Below are positions 1 to 11,148 of a DNA stretch of 64,000 bases, piece by piece. Every line of letters begins with the position of its first letter. Position 1 is the first letter of the stretch. The stretch lies in contig JAKSZP010010605.1 in assembly GCA_022478985.1 (NCBI GenBank), forward strand, positions 62,001-126,000, given 5' to 3'. Below the pieces are notes generated by a model. That model was not told the DNA's origin, made no database searches, and worked only from the letters and a program-made list of their open reading frames with translations. The DNA is from Massospora cicadina (lineage: Eukaryota; Entomophthoromycota; Entomophthoromycetes; Entomophthorales; Entomophthoraceae). The position numbers and the translations under genes were made by a program.

Positions 1-294
1 CTCAACCACTCAAGAAAAAGATCCCCTTTCAATCCGCCATATGACTCTTTTATATCTCAGCTTCTCAAGCTGGATGCATCCTCAGCTTGGTAGTCTTTAA
101 TTCATTTTTCCTTTTCTAAAAACTCTTGTTTGTATCAAATATCAGCATAAATCCTCTTGATTCACCAAATGATCATCATTTTAAATGATTGTAATTTGTA
201 TACCTTTTTCCATAAATCTCGAGACTCATCTCAATTCCACCTCTAATCCATCAGTATGGGTAGCATATCATCCAGTCATATAAACTTCCTGACA
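1..294 (-). repeat. E1 LTR, downstream copy cut by window edge
   Basis: Left copy of the E1 LTR read on the minus strand. It starts TGTCAGGAAG at 294 and runs off the window. It aligns along its length with 721-1013 (for example both hold a CTGGATGCATCCTC-like block) and with 19696-20149 in the opposite orientation. Together with 535-1013 it brackets only 240 bp, so E1 is a miniature or internally deleted element. Confidence 0.75.
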
Positions 295-477
295 ACCTTG
301 TTGATCTGCCATCAAATCAGGACAAGTTTCTAGTTGCAAATCGACCATAGCATCTTCATCACCCAGCTCTGTTACTGTAAAAAGTACTGGTTCATCATTG
401 GATGCTTCCCACGCTTCCTCTGAGTATTGCACATGGAATCTGATCAAGTTTTGTCATAGTGAGTGAGGGCTCGCCAT
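295..477 (-). pseudogene. E1 internal gag-like reading frame, broken
   Basis: Minus-strand frame opening with ATG GCG AGC just after the primer-binding site (475-477), interrupted by one TGA at codon 8, then open to the next LTR. The readable part is acidic (for example EAWEASNDEPVLFTVTELGD). It fits the first 60 residues of a Gag, but no domain is recognisable. The frame simply runs into the downstream LTR, so no complete protein exists here. It may be passenger sequence in a TRIM-like element; family assignment is not possible. Confidence 0.4.
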
Positions 478-514
478 TTTTCCCTAGTGCTGATAAACTA
501 TAGTTGACCAGTGG

Positions 515-533
515 CCCCCTGTAGTGAGCACCA
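515..533 (-). other. E1 primer-binding site
   Basis: One base after the LTR end, the minus strand reads TGGTGCTCACTACAGGGGG. It starts with the TGG expected opposite a tRNA CCA end. Nearly the same site (TGGTGCTTACTACAGGGG) lies at the equivalent place of full-length element E6, so E1 and E6 probably use the same tRNA primer. I could not identify that tRNA. Confidence 0.65.
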
Positions 534-534
534 C

Positions 535-1013
535 TGTTAATTCTTGGTGTAACAGCTTAATCCCGCCAAGTTGGTTTACACAGGGCATTATTCACCAAGC
601 AACTGAATCAGATGATATGAACATTGCCGAAACTAAATAAAAACTAATAGATGATATATGGAGTATTCGCCCTTATAGACATCCTATTAATATTCTAATA
701 ATCTCAGACTTATCTGCAAAAACCTCTTAAAAGACCTTTCCCTTAATCTTTCATTCATTTTTAAATCTCAGTCTCCCAAGCTGAATGCATCCTCTGCTTG
801 GTAATCTCCTACTCGTTTTCCCTTTTCTAGGAATTTTTGTCTATCTCAAAATCTCAGCATAAAATCCTTTGATTTTCCAAATGGTCGACACTTTGATCAA
901 TTTTCTTTTCATATATATATATCTTTCCCATCCATCTTGAGACTCATCTTGACTCCAATTTCTGATCTGCCAGAATGTATAGCGTATTGTCCAGTCATAT
1001 CAACTTCTCAACA
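535..1013 (-). repeat. E1 LTR, upstream copy (479 bp)
   Basis: Complete LTR on the minus strand, beginning TGTTGAGAAG and ending ATTAACA, so the ends form the usual TGTT...AACA inverted pair. Its interior matches 1-294 and the antisense copy at 19696-20149. It is followed after one base by the primer-binding site at 515-533. Confidence 0.75.
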
Positions 1014-1096
1014 CCCACCACTCTGGGACACACACTCCAGCACCCAATATACCTCTTGAAGCAAAAACACTGCTGAAAATATCACCATTAAAAGCG

Positions 1097-1483
1097 TCAC
1101 GGTATGGTGATACCACACAGGAACACAACTTCTATTGGCTCCTCTTTTGCTTTCCACCACAACAACAGGAAAGTAAATGAGTTCCATTTAATGTAATGCA
1201 CTGGCTCCTTCCAGTGAGCCACAAATGAATTGGGAAGCATGGCCCAAGTCATTGACCAAAGGGCAGACATGGTCCTTGAGACCATTCTTCTAGTGCATAT
1301 GCTACAGGAGACATGGTTAAACACCCCTTGGAGGACAGCTGCGAGTATGCTTACCCCCAGCAACAAGCCCTGACTCCAAGACAAGGTGAATAGAGAGGCA
1401 ATAGCCTTCCCAATATCGCTCTCAAAATACACCTCATGTTTGTATAGGCCAAACATGGCCGCTGATAGACTAAATTTTATCAA
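1097..1483 (-). pseudogene. Hydrophobic ORF in a likely old LTR remnant
   Basis: A 128-codon open frame rich in Leu, Val, Trp and Phe with several membrane-like stretches (for example LLLGVSILAAVLQGVF). Composition and spacing resemble the hydrophobic part of the E3 LTR (15053-15367), where GYFGSSILCGALF lies at a comparable place. It is probably a piece of another minus-strand LTR next to E1. It could equally be a chance T-rich frame. No function is assigned. Confidence 0.3.
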
Positions 1484-1985
1484 TATAAACGTTGGAAGAC
1501 AGTAATAAAAATAAGTAAGGCTTAGGAACGGCTTTATTTGATATATTTAAGCAAGTTGATAGAAAACGGAACTAGAGAGCCTTCTATTCTCAAATCCCTT
1601 CTCTTATAGCTCTCTGCTGAAAGCATAGATCATGCTCATTCGTCATGCTTGATGCTATGTCTTTTGAAATATGCCATAAGCAAACCTGAATTGTTTTAGG
1701 CTGGATTGAATTCTGTAGTGGCTGAACCACCACACCCAAGAATAGTTCCAATTCTGATTCAAATACATTTTTAACCCAGAAACCACCCACTTTAAAAACC
1801 ATTTGGTTTGCCTCCAGGTCTGACGAAACATCTAACTGCCATCCTTCCCCAGTCTTAGTCTCACCTGGGGTCTAGCCAAGATTAATGTTCCAAACCTTTT
1901 CTACCTTCCACACCAGCTTGTCCTGTCTTATCAAAGTTCAGGGCAATGTGATGTTTAGGATAAACCTCAAGCATCACAACATACC
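1484..1985. other. No gene seen
   Basis: Non-repetitive within the window, with no convincing coding frame. Its right end leads into the RT of E2 and may be decayed Gag/protease sequence of that element. Confidence 0.4.
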
Positions 1986-2730
1986 ACAGAGGAGGAGGCT
2001 GGCCTTGATGCATGATTAGATGACATGCTAAAGAAGGGATGGTTGTTCAAGGAAACCTCCTCAGTTTCCTCTCCCATCATCTTTGCCAAGAAGGCCAAAC
2101 GCTTTCCTTGTCCCTGCGTGGATTGCAGAAACCTCGAAAATTTTCCAGTCCATGATTTTTAACCACTGCCATTGAAACAGACAATTGGCCAATAAATTGC
2201 AAAGTTGTGGGTACTTTCAAAACTCAATCTGGTCAACGCCTTTAATCAAAAGTTGGGGTGATGGAAGGTCAGTTTTGGCTTACCGCTATCTGGACAAGAC
2301 AGGGAATATTTTAATTTTTGAGTTATGCCCTTCACGCTGAAGAATGTGCCTGCAACATTCCAGAGAATGATCAATAGAATGCTAAGGGATCTCAGATTTT
2401 CCTACGCAGTCGCATATATTGATGACATCCTGGTACATCCTCCCTCCCCCAAACATGCAAAGGACCTGTAGGCGGTAGTGGCTGTCCTACATAAGAATGG
2501 TTTATTTTTAAGCTATCAAAATGCGAATTTTATTGGGAAGAAGTTACCTTCTTGGGTAATCTTATATTGAAAGATGGGTATGCCATCCCGCCTGCAAACT
2601 GGAAACCATCCATGAGTGGCCAACTCCAATGACACAGAAGCAATTGAGGAGCTTCTTGGGGACCATCATAATCCTTAAAAATTCTCCACCAAACTCTCAC
2701 AGTTGGACGCCCCCTCCATATGCTCACAGG
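1986..2730 (+). pseudogene. pol: E2 reverse transcriptase (Ty3/gypsy), broken
   Basis: Gypsy reverse transcriptase, which copies element RNA into cDNA in the virus-like particle. In order on the plus strand: LDDMLKKGWLF, then SPIIFAKKAKR (the fingers motif), then CVDC (for CVDYR), MPFTLKNVPATFQRMI, the catalytic YIDD at 2415-2426, and FYWEEVTFLG further on. Several frameshifts and stops break it, so it is dead, but the YIDD box survives. RNase H follows directly. The start is lost; nothing upstream is recognisable as protease or Gag, so E2 is 5'-truncated or eroded. Confidence 0.85.
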
Positions 2731-2739
2731 CAAGAATGT

Positions 2740-3240
2740 CCCTTTTCATAAGAGGCCTGAGTGCCAGCAGCATTCAATTCTATTAAAGAGGTGTTCTTGT
2801 CGCCTCCCATCCTTAAGCATGTAGATCTTTCCAAACCCTATATTGTAGCATGAAATGCGTCTTCTGCCACAGTAGGGGCTTTCTTGCTTCAGGAGCACAA
2901 TGGGTTGGAACACCCAGTCACTTATTTCTACTGCAAGTTTTCCACCAATGAGCAATTTTGGGCCATTTACAATAAGGAATTGGCAGCCGTAGCTTGAGCC
3001 TTGACCAACTAATGGTATCTCCTGTAGGGCGCTCAGCATAGGTTGATTACGCAAAAGTGTTACCAAGCTCTCCTTTATTTCTGCAAACTACAGAAGTTGG
3101 CACATTGGCAAACCTGAACTTACTAATATTTGTGCAGTTTCAACTTAAATTATGAATTTGTGAAAGAAGCGTTTAATATCATCCCAGGTTTTTTAAGCCG
3201 CAACCCTGCACATTGTCCAACTGACTCAGATGAGGCAGAT
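2740..3240 (+). pseudogene. pol: E2 RNase H and tether, broken
   Basis: Follows RT on the plus strand. Readable landmarks: SPPILKHVDLSKPYIV, NASSATVGAFLLQEHNG, HPVTYFYCKFSTNEQFW, IYNKELAAVA (the Glu of the KEL block). The connecting piece is NYEFVKEAFNIIPGFLSRNP, matching the gypsy pattern of a YRPGS-like turn and SRNP. The Asp of TDAS has become Asn (NASS). The frame is broken repeatedly. Confidence 0.8.
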
Positions 3241-3479
3241 CTCATCACAATCATTCCCCCAATCAAGCTTTGTTCTTGTCCCTCCCACAGTATCAGCAGC
3301 AGATCTTTTTCCAGATGTGACTTTGATTTTCGAATCTTTACAGCATAGACAGCATGTGCTGAATGGGCGGAACTTTTGAAGCAGTTGTCCCTCCCTTCCT
3401 CCAAGCATTCCCTTTATTTTCTGGCTGAGGGACTCCTCCAATTTTAGTCGCAGGTGTGGGTCCCTACCATCTACAAGAT

Positions 3480-4180
3480 GAAGTGATTCAGGCTCATCAC
3501 AATCCTCCTGCTGTTGGTCACCCAGGGTTAAAAGGTGCATTGATGTAATCAAGCGTACCTATAATTGGTCAGGCTTGTCAAAGGATGTCCCAGCATGGAT
3601 TGCAGGCTGTGTAACTTGTGCATGGTCCAAATCAGATTAGTCTGATAGAAATAGACTTTTAAATTCCTTGCGGCAAGCAGAGGGCATATGGACATTGTTG
3701 TCCTTGGATTTTATTGTTGAACTCCCCAGCTCAAAGTGGTTTACAGCAGATGGAGGTCGTAGACAGCTTCACTATATTCTTCTTATTTATTAATGCTCTT
3801 CCTCCTTCATTTACAAGAGAGTTGCTCGCCTGTTTGTGCGTCATAAGTTCTCAATGTTTAGCTCCCACAAGAAATTGTTAGTAACTGCAGGACCCAATTT
3901 ATGGCGTAGTTTTGGAATGAGCTCTTGGCAATTCTGAAGATCACGCCCTGTCGCTCCATTGTGTACCATCCACAGTTGGATGACCAAACTGATTGGGTTA
4001 ATCAGATCTTAGAACAGTATCTGAAGTGCTACGCTGCTGCCGCTAAGGATACCAGGGCTGATGACTTTCCCTTCGCTCAGTTTGAATATAATAATGGTAC
4101 ACACGCATCCACTGGCTTTTTCCTATACAAAGTACCTTGGGGTATAAATCTTCCTTTTTAGTTATCACATGTCTCCGCCC
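3480..4180 (+). pseudogene. pol: E2 integrase, broken
   Basis: The HHCC zinc-binding region is split by a frameshift (AVGHPGLKG, then YNWSGLSKDVPAWI and CVTC). The catalytic core remains near 3700-4160, with YHPQLDDQTDWVNQILEQYL and FAQFEYNNGTHASTGF. These correspond to the family's YHPQTDGQTERVNQ and AEFAYNN blocks. The catalytic Glu of the TERVNQ motif is now Asp (TDWVNQ). Frame 3925-4161 is the longest open stretch. Confidence 0.8.
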
Positions 4181-4529
4181 AGAGGTCCCAGATGCAGCTG
4201 AACACGCTCATCATATTTTGGAAACACAGTCCCTGGTTTAGGAGCATCTAACCAATGCCATAAGTGTAAAAAATGATTTTCATATTGAAAGTGGTTTCTG
4301 GCGCATGAGATAAAAGTGAGCTCACATGTCATGCTCAACATGTGCCACTTGCAGAATCAGGTACCCTTGCATAGCTTGCAAGTAAACGCTCAGGTTCCCA
4401 ATTGGTGGAAGAAGACTTGGGAAATAGAGCCTTTCATTTGAAACTCCCGCCCCAATGAAAGCAACATGTGGTCTTCCATGTCTCTTAGCTGTCCCTGTTT
4501 AAGGGCGTGATTCTAAAAGACCCAGAGAC

Positions 4530-4839
4530 CATTGCAATCGAGGGTGTGGAGGAGGCTGAAGTTGAGGGCATCCTGGACTCCTGACAATCATGCTGATCAA
4601 TTCAGTATTTAGTTGCATGAAAAGGCTATCCGGCCTACAAGAACAGATGGTTTGGCATGCAGGACTGTGTCAACTTCTTGAAGCTTGTCAAAGCATTCCA
4701 TTATTTCCACCCAGATGCTTCCAGTTCTCCTCCAAAAATTTCCATACTAATGGCTATCAAGTTGCATAAGGCCCATAAGAATCTGGCCCTCGCTCAATTC
4801 CCTAGCAGCAGTGCCCCCCTTGACAAAAGGGAAGGTTAA
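4530..4839 (+). pseudogene. pol: E2 chromodomain and Pol C-terminus
   Basis: Chromodomain, which targets integration to modified histones in chromoviruses. Plus-strand landmarks: EEAEVEGILDS, SIQYLVAWKGYP, WFGMQDCVNFL and KAFHYFHPDAS, in canonical order. Stops occur before and after WKGYP. The last open part (4657-4839) ends with a TAA that directly abuts the polypurine tract and the 3' LTR. The same frame, with stops, continues into U3 as the conserved VDEQW motif. Confidence 0.8.
4825..4835 (+). other. E2 polypurine tract
   Basis: AAAAGGGAAGG lies four bases before the LTR start at 4840. It is the expected primer site for second-strand synthesis, and the counterpart in E3 is AAAAGGAGAAGAGGG. 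Confidence 0.7.
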
Positions 4840-6078
4840 TGTAAGACAGGGGGAGGCCCCTCCATTTGAATTGGAAGGTGTTTACTTTCCCATCAAAAAA
4901 AGGGTCCAAGAAGGGCAGCTGTCCTTCTCTTCTCACAGGGCAACTTCGCCTATGTGGTGGATGAGCAATGGGTAACAGCTCTCCATTTGAGGACACTGCC
5001 ACATGTCCCATATTAACTTTGGACAAATTAATACAGAGAATTAAGGGGATTTGTGCTGAGCTTTCAAAAAGTCAGCAATCTCATGGGATGAAAGGTTTGA
5101 ATAAAGTTGAGGGCAATGAGCCTTCATCATCAAGAGCTGACAGCACCAAATCATTGAAACAACGACTGATGGGCGTGTTCCTTCAATGAATAAAGTTCTT
5201 AATGTTGGATCTTTGGAAAAGCTCATTAATGGCATCAGGCCAATGGGAAAAGTTGCCGTCAGTTCTAACCTACACTGGAAGCATCAGAATAACCGTCTGA
5301 TATGCTTTTATTGGCCAAACGGACGCCAGAATGACTGGGTGTTGGAGGGTTTGACGCCCCAAACACATTCCCAACATCATAGGGCTTACCTTATGCGTGG
5401 TGGCCTTGGAGGTTCCTGCTTCCCATTGAGTGAGATGCCATCACGCTAGTCATTAAACTGAAGAAATATTAGCAATTTGCATTCTTTGGATGAACCAACA
5501 GCAATAAGGCCCTAGCTGACTCTTTCAAGTTGGTTCAAATTAAGTTTTTTTCTTCCCCCTTCCTCAAAGTTTACTGGGTTAGGTCAATTATTGAGGGCAC
5601 TAATCTCCGCTCTCCTACGCTATTTCCAATCAATTGTCTATTTAAGTTTAATAACTCACTGAGGAAATTGATTGTCAATTCTCTTTATTTTCAAATTAAT
5701 AAAATCTTCCCATGCTCAAGTTTATTTAACCAAGGTTGAAATTTTTTCTGCTCAACTCACTGTGACATCTGTAATGTGGCCCCAAGGCTAGCATATTTAC
5801 TGGGTCATCTCAGTCATATTCACTACAATGGTCTTTACTATAATCACTTGGTCCTACCACGTCAAGGCCTTTCTATATAATTTCCTGGTCACAAAACTCC
5901 CTACGTCCATTCCTATTATCCCTGGAGTTACAACAGCTTGATTATCAATGTGTTGTTTTTCTTATTTGCAGCACATCGGCACTCCATTGCTATTTATCTT
6001 CCACCTTACTCTAAAGTCATTCAAGTAATGCCCCTGGCATTATAGGGGCTTTTTGGGTCTTTTGAAACCTGACTGACA
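4840..6078 (+). repeat. E2 3' LTR (1239 bp)
   Basis: Begins TGTAAGACAG right after the E2 polypurine tract and ends CTGACTGACA. Start (TGTAAG) and end (CTGACA) match solo LTRs at 12690-14443, 44574-45732 and 53790-54799. U3 encodes NFAYVVDEQWVTALH at 4942-4986 followed by LIQRIKGICAELS (from about 5028). A block MRGGLGG near 5395 resembles MWGGLGG of the 45 kb solo LTR. Near the 3' end VMPLAL matches AMPLAFW of the 12.7 kb LTR. No 5' partner LTR is in the window. Confidence 0.75.
4936..5188 (+). pseudogene. U3-encoded VDERW-type domain of E2
   Basis: Reads QGNFAYVVDEQWVTALH, then LIQRIKGICAELS, in the same frame as the E2 chromodomain (both in frame 1). The motif recurs in nine other LTRs of the window. 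Function unknown. It is preceded by stops at 4837 and in U3, so this copy cannot be fused to Pol now. Confidence 0.6.
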
Positions 6079-6938
6079 GACCAGTTTAAACTTCATCTGA
6101 AGTCACCGTGACAGTAAGAGGCTTTCCCCTAAAAAGCGTGATGCCTAAAACTAATGGATCTAGGGTCTAACTTCCTCTTGTAGGGGTTAAACTTAATGAA
6201 TCTAACATCCGCATAAATGCTTGGGCCGTCTTATAGATGACTGTAGCCATGTAGGGGGAGAGTTTTCCATATTTGATTCAAAGGAAAAACTTTTTTTGAT
6301 ATGGAGGAGAACCTGGGGCTGCAGTGTACTCATGGAAAGCTGTTATTTGGAGGACTTGGGCCTGTGATGGTATGGTTCAATTAAAATTTCATGGGGTAGA
6401 AGAGCTAGCCTGGTATACTCCATAAGCAGCAAAAAGGTATTAGGGGGTGGTGCACTACCAACCATTTATGGGTAGATGGCGTCAAACTCAACAACATTGG
6501 AAAAAATGCATAACAATAAGTGTAGTTTTATTAAAATATTTTAACTGTTTTTGGTGAAATAAATGACAAAAGTATTAAAAAGATGGTTACTTTAGTAGCA
6601 TTTTAGGATTAATTATGTAAAAAAGGAATAACTAAGACTGAATTGGTCAATCTATGTAAATCATTGATCCTATCATCTAGATTGTAGTACATTTTTTATC
6701 ATTATTAATAGGCAAGTTGTTGTAAATATTACAATCTGCTACATCAGGCCTCCGCCATGTGCCAGGCCAAACAGTATTAGGACTTCTTGACGCTTGCTGT
6801 TTTTCCCTCATAGGCGTACTAACCCCCTACAAGTCCACGTCCAACCCACCAACTCAGCAGACTAACAACTTCGCCTTAGCGCCAGCCACTCTTAGATGCG
6901 CACTGTAAAATACCCATCTTGGGGTTAAGGCTTCCATA
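6079..6938. other. No gene seen
   Basis: AT-rich sequence with scattered stops on all frames. No repeat partner in the window was noticed. Probably eroded retroelement or unique spacer. Confidence 0.4.
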
Positions 6939-7593
6939 CTACACCACTTTCATGGTTGACCGCCATCAGCTCATCATTGTTAGTGGCCAGTTGGCTTGTT
7001 CCTATTGAGTTCCTGGTAGGGCTGAGGTATGGGAGCTGACATCATCAGCCACTCCAAGCGCATCACCCCACGCTTACTTTGAGGATCTCCTGTCCCATCT
7101 TATATACTAGCAGCCACAATCAATACTTTAATAAATATTAAGATAGGCGAAAGAGAGATATTTATTTAGGAGGGAATGACAGCTATCTATAATAGGCTAC
7201 TGCGCCTATTTAAAACTTATCAAAATCCATCTTGGGCCTCATCCAATCGTTATCCTTCCATGGAACTTATTCCCTCCTAATATGTCCTTCCTGAGCACCA
7301 TATATTAATTTGACTCATCCTCAGCACTAGTCGCCGGTCAGCCATATATAAATTTTTATTATTAATCAAATTTAATCAGCCCTAAATGCTGATACTCAGA
7401 ATTGGAGGCGGCGAAGTTGTCTTTGCACACTTTCATCTCAGAAACCTCAGCTTTCTTCCAGAAAACTTAAATGACCAGATTGGAATTCAGCATTGACTTG
7501 GTATTCCACAATAACCCAATTGATTAGTAATTAACTATCTACATTATTGGTTTTAGTTACCAGTGTCAAACTTTGAATAACATTAAATCTTTC
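6939..7593. repeat. Tandem direct repeat, copy 1 (period 672 bp)
   Basis: Starts at CTACACCAC and runs to AACATTAAATCT. It matches 7611-8277 along its whole length, sharing TGTTAGTGGCCAGT, TTATTTAGGAGGGAATGACA, TCCTTCCTGAGCA and TCATCTCAGAAACCTCAGCT. It looks like a solo LTR or other non-coding repeat duplicated in tandem. No TG...CA ends could be fixed. Confidence 0.8.
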
Positions 7594-7610
7594 AAATCGT
7601 GGATCTCACG

Positions 7611-8277
7611 CTACACCACCCTCATGGCTGATGGTCACCAACCCATCAATGTTAGTGGCCAGTTTGTCAGGTTCCCATGGAGTTCCTTGCAGGGCTGAGG
7701 CATGGGAGCTAATAGCTTCAGCCACTCCAGGTGCTTCACCTCGTGCCTACTTTGGGAATCTCTTGTCCCATATTATACTACATGCAGCCATAATCACAAC
7801 AATAAATTTAGTAATAAGATGGGTGAAAAAGAGATCATTATTTAGGAGGGAATGACAACCGTTTATACATGGCTACTTTGTCATTTGAAAACCCATCAAT
7901 ATTCCAAGCCAAGACCACGTCCAATATTTATCCTTTCATGGAACTTAATCCCTCCTAATCTGTCCTTCCTGAGCAGCAAATATTAATTTGGCTCATTCTC
8001 AGCACTAGTTGCCGGTTATCCAAATATAAATTATTATCAATACTGATCATTATCATCAGCAATAGTCACTGGAACTCAGAATTGAAAATTGAAATTTTTA
8101 TCATTCACTTTCATCTCAGAAACCTCAGCTTTCCACTAGAAAATTTCTAGATGACCAGATTTTTGGATATTGGCATTAGCACAGTATTCTGACATAACCT
8201 GATTAATTAGTAACTAATTGATCAGCATCCTTGGCTTTAGTTGAAAGTGTCAGTCTTTGAATAACATTAAATCTATT
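7611..8277. repeat. Tandem direct repeat, copy 2
   Basis: Second copy of the 672 bp-period repeat, directly next to copy 1 and moderately diverged from it. No coding frame is shared by the two copies. Confidence 0.8.
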
Positions 8278-9689
8278 AAAAATTATCTCCAGTACTTTGA
8301 AAGGCTCAAACCACCTGAATGGGGAGCATTAATCAGTAAATAAAAAAATTAATTATGATATTGAACTAGGCAATTAAATGGCAATCACACCTGACTAATC
8401 AATACCCCTAAAACTGATATTATGGAAAAAATTCATCTAGTTAAGTTCCCAACAAACTTTAATGGTAGAGTTGATCCCATGGTCCTCCTACCTGAACAAA
8501 TTAATAAGAAAGTTGATGTCTAGTACTTCTGCAAAATGTGGTACCTTTAAGGAAGAATTTTAATTTATGGCCACAAATTGAAAATATTCTGATATTCATA
8601 TTTAGTTTGGTAAAAATATGCATACTCAACATATCTTTGTTCATTAACTGAGTATGTCATAGCCATACAATTTATTATGACTAAAATTCTATTATCTGAT
8701 AGCAAAAACTGAAGCTTACTTCAAGGACCAGAAGAGCCAAGTTTCTTTAGGTGTGATAACAGTTTTTTCAGAACCACCCAGGAAACTAAGAATTGAATTA
8801 AGTACAGCCCTTAAAATATAGCCAATGAAGTTATGCTATTTTGTCTTATGCAAATAAATGTCATCAATATATACTATGATATACAATAGCTTTTACAAAA
8901 AAATGTTAACTAAAACTTATTTAAAAGTTAAGGTTTTTTATCTGTGAAACTAAGTTATATATTAAATAAAATAGGGCCAAATAGTTAGCAGTACTATTCA
9001 TGGGGACATTCAACTATTTATAAGGTTGTAGAACTTCCTCATTTTGTGATTTGGAGGAAAGTTTCAGATTATAAATTGTCCTGAGGCTTGTGGTTTGGAA
9101 GATGATGGAGCACACCATTGTTGGTTGTTCTCTAATTTAGCTTTCCAATCTAATCTATAATTTCTAAATAGATTATATTTTACCATAAACAACCAGAACT
9201 TGATTGACAAATTGAATAAAAAAAATCAGAAATGTATAACAAAAAATTAGTGAATGGGGTAGTTGGTACTAGAGATCAGAATATTTTTATTTGTAGTAAA
9301 AACTAATAGATCTTACCACAAACTGAATTTAAATATAAAAGTGAAATGAGATTTTGGTTTCAGGAAATTGGTAAATTTGATAACAATAGATTAGAAAGTT
9401 ACCTGGAGCAAATTTTGTTATTTTGGTGTTTATTTGAGGGGCTTCTCTTTACAAGAGCCTAATTTTCTCAACATACAACCAAAAAAACAAGGTAAGGGAT
9501 AATAGTAGATATTTCATAAGTTAAAAGGGTTTTAGGCACTACCTGACTTATTGCCTTTAAAAAACCATATGCAAACCTAAGTTGCTGATATGATAATTTT
9601 ACTATTTCTTTTTGAAGCCTGGAAAATTGTGTGTTTGAGAATAGTTTGAAAATTTTATTATCTGCAATAGATTACTGAATATTATTTCA
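8278..9689. other. AT-rich, no gene seen
   Basis: Strongly AT-rich. On the minus strand near 8870 a short IYIDDIYL is readable and could be a worn RT active site, but no other RT motif supports it. Confidence 0.3.
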
Positions 9690-9870
9690 GCCCTGAGTGG
9701 TAGCATGATTGGTAATGCATCTACCATCATTGATGCATGAATTAAAATCTCCTCTGCAAATATACTTGAAAAAGGCTTAGACTCCTATTGGTAGAAAGTA
9801 ATCTTAATAGCCAAACTTCTTACCTTGTCAGATATAGCCTGAATTTTGTCCCAAAATGATTAAAAGACTT
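9690..9870 (+). mobile_element. Old tRNA-derived SINE copy
   Basis: The head GTGGTAGCATGATTGGTAAT fits a tRNA D-arm / box A, and the region near GAATTAAAATCTCC is an eroded box B. After the head, CTATTGGTAGAAAGTAATCT and a TTACC...TTTTGTCCC block line up with the body of the SINE at 36763-37044 (CTATTGGCGGTTAGTAGGTC, TTACCC...TTTGAGTCCC). It is more diverged than that copy. Target duplications were not found. Confidence 0.55.
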
Positions 9871-10935
9871 TGGGACCTAAAATCTGAACAGTATGTTTTA
9901 GATAAATTGCTCTTAACTTCATCATAGTTTTATTAGCCTGTTCAGAGCTCAGTTTACCTCAAATTAATGATAGTTCAGTCATTTTTATAATTTAAAAGTA
10001 TTTGGAACTTTAATCAGATTATGTTTCTTAGTATATTCTAAAACTAGTACTTCATTCATTTTGGGCATGGATGATGATTTATTAACTAGTTACAATAATT
10101 TTTATGCTTCTGAGAGGGAAGTTCCAAAATTAGTTCTTTATCTAATCATTCCTGAATGCCAATTTTTTTAGTTTAAATGATTTAAGGCATCTTAGAGGGA
10201 AACTCTGTTTAGCAATTTATCAATTGATCAGTGGATCAACTATGGCTAACTCATTAAACAGTTTTTTAACATATATCAGGATCAGTTGACAATAATGCTA
10301 GAATAAAAAATTTGTGGGGAAATTTTGGGTTCAATTAATATAAAATGAGGATCAATTGATGAAAGTAAATTATTTGGAGCAACTGATTATGATTTTCAAT
10401 ATATGGGTATCAAATTACCATGAGTCATCTAAATATAGGAGGATAATACTTCTAATAAAATATCTTGTATCATTTTTACTAGTTTTTCTAGTCATTTATT
10501 TACTTTTATTATTTAAATCAAAGTAAACCTTGTCTGGCTCAGCTATGCCTCCTGTCTTCATGCAGGAAGCAATTGTAGTTAAGAAAGAACTTTCAGTGAA
10601 CCTGTGCAGCCACTACTTTTTAACAAAATTTAAAGCTAATCAGTAAATATCATAGATCAAAACTATTTATGATTATGTTTTTAAAATTCTCTTCTAGTGC
10701 AAAATGCATTTGAGGAGAGTTTGTGCAGCGGGTGATGCAAAACTATGATTAGCAGTGAATTGTTAAACAGTATTATCTGAGATTAATAACTATAAATCAT
10801 TTACATATTTGGTTTTTGGTACGGTAAATAAATTTAGGGGTGGCAAAATAGGTGTTTTAAAACGTTAATGTATAAGATAATTAATTTAAATCTCGATTTA
10901 CTGGTTAGAGAAGTACAAATGTTATGATCTCTTGT
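9871..10935. other. AT-rich, no gene seen
   Basis: No supported gene, repeat or element. A less AT-rich patch at 10530-10600 has no usable frame, but could be exon-like sequence downstream of the small gene at 10936-11148. Confidence 0.3.
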
Positions 10936-11148
10936 TCAGCTTAACTTTAAATGGTCTATATGATTATCACCAATTTCGTAAGGTAAGTTGGAATAATGTT
11001 TGGCGTTTGACTCAATTTCAACAACCTTGACTGGTAAAGCGGTTGGTGCTAAAGACACATCTTGGCCAGCGGGGAGAGCGGAGCACTGCATGGAAATCTG
11101 AGAGAACACGAGAGCCTGAAATCCAAGTCGTGAAATGTATAATCCCAT
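10936..11148 (-). CDS. Possible small secreted protein or first exon
   Basis: A 70-codon frame with ATG at 11148 preceded by an A-rich leader. It is less AT-rich than its surroundings and does not match any element in the window. The N-terminus has a moderately hydrophobic segment (LGFQALVFSQISM) followed by small residues and CSALPAGQ, which could be a signal peptide with cleavage near Ala-24. The rest (VSLAPTALPVKVVEIES) is polar. A GTGATAATC near the end could be an intron donor. It might be a host gene exon, such as a secreted effector-like protein of a rust, or a chance frame. I do not recognise the protein. Confidence 0.3.
   Translation of the reverse strand: MGLYISRLGFQALVFSQISMQCSALPAGQDVSLAPTALPVKVVEIESNAKHYSNLPYEIGDNHIDHLKLS

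Noticed and set aside
8860..8900. IYIDDIYL on the minus strand as an RT active site
   Set aside because: No other RT block is found on either side within 1 kb.
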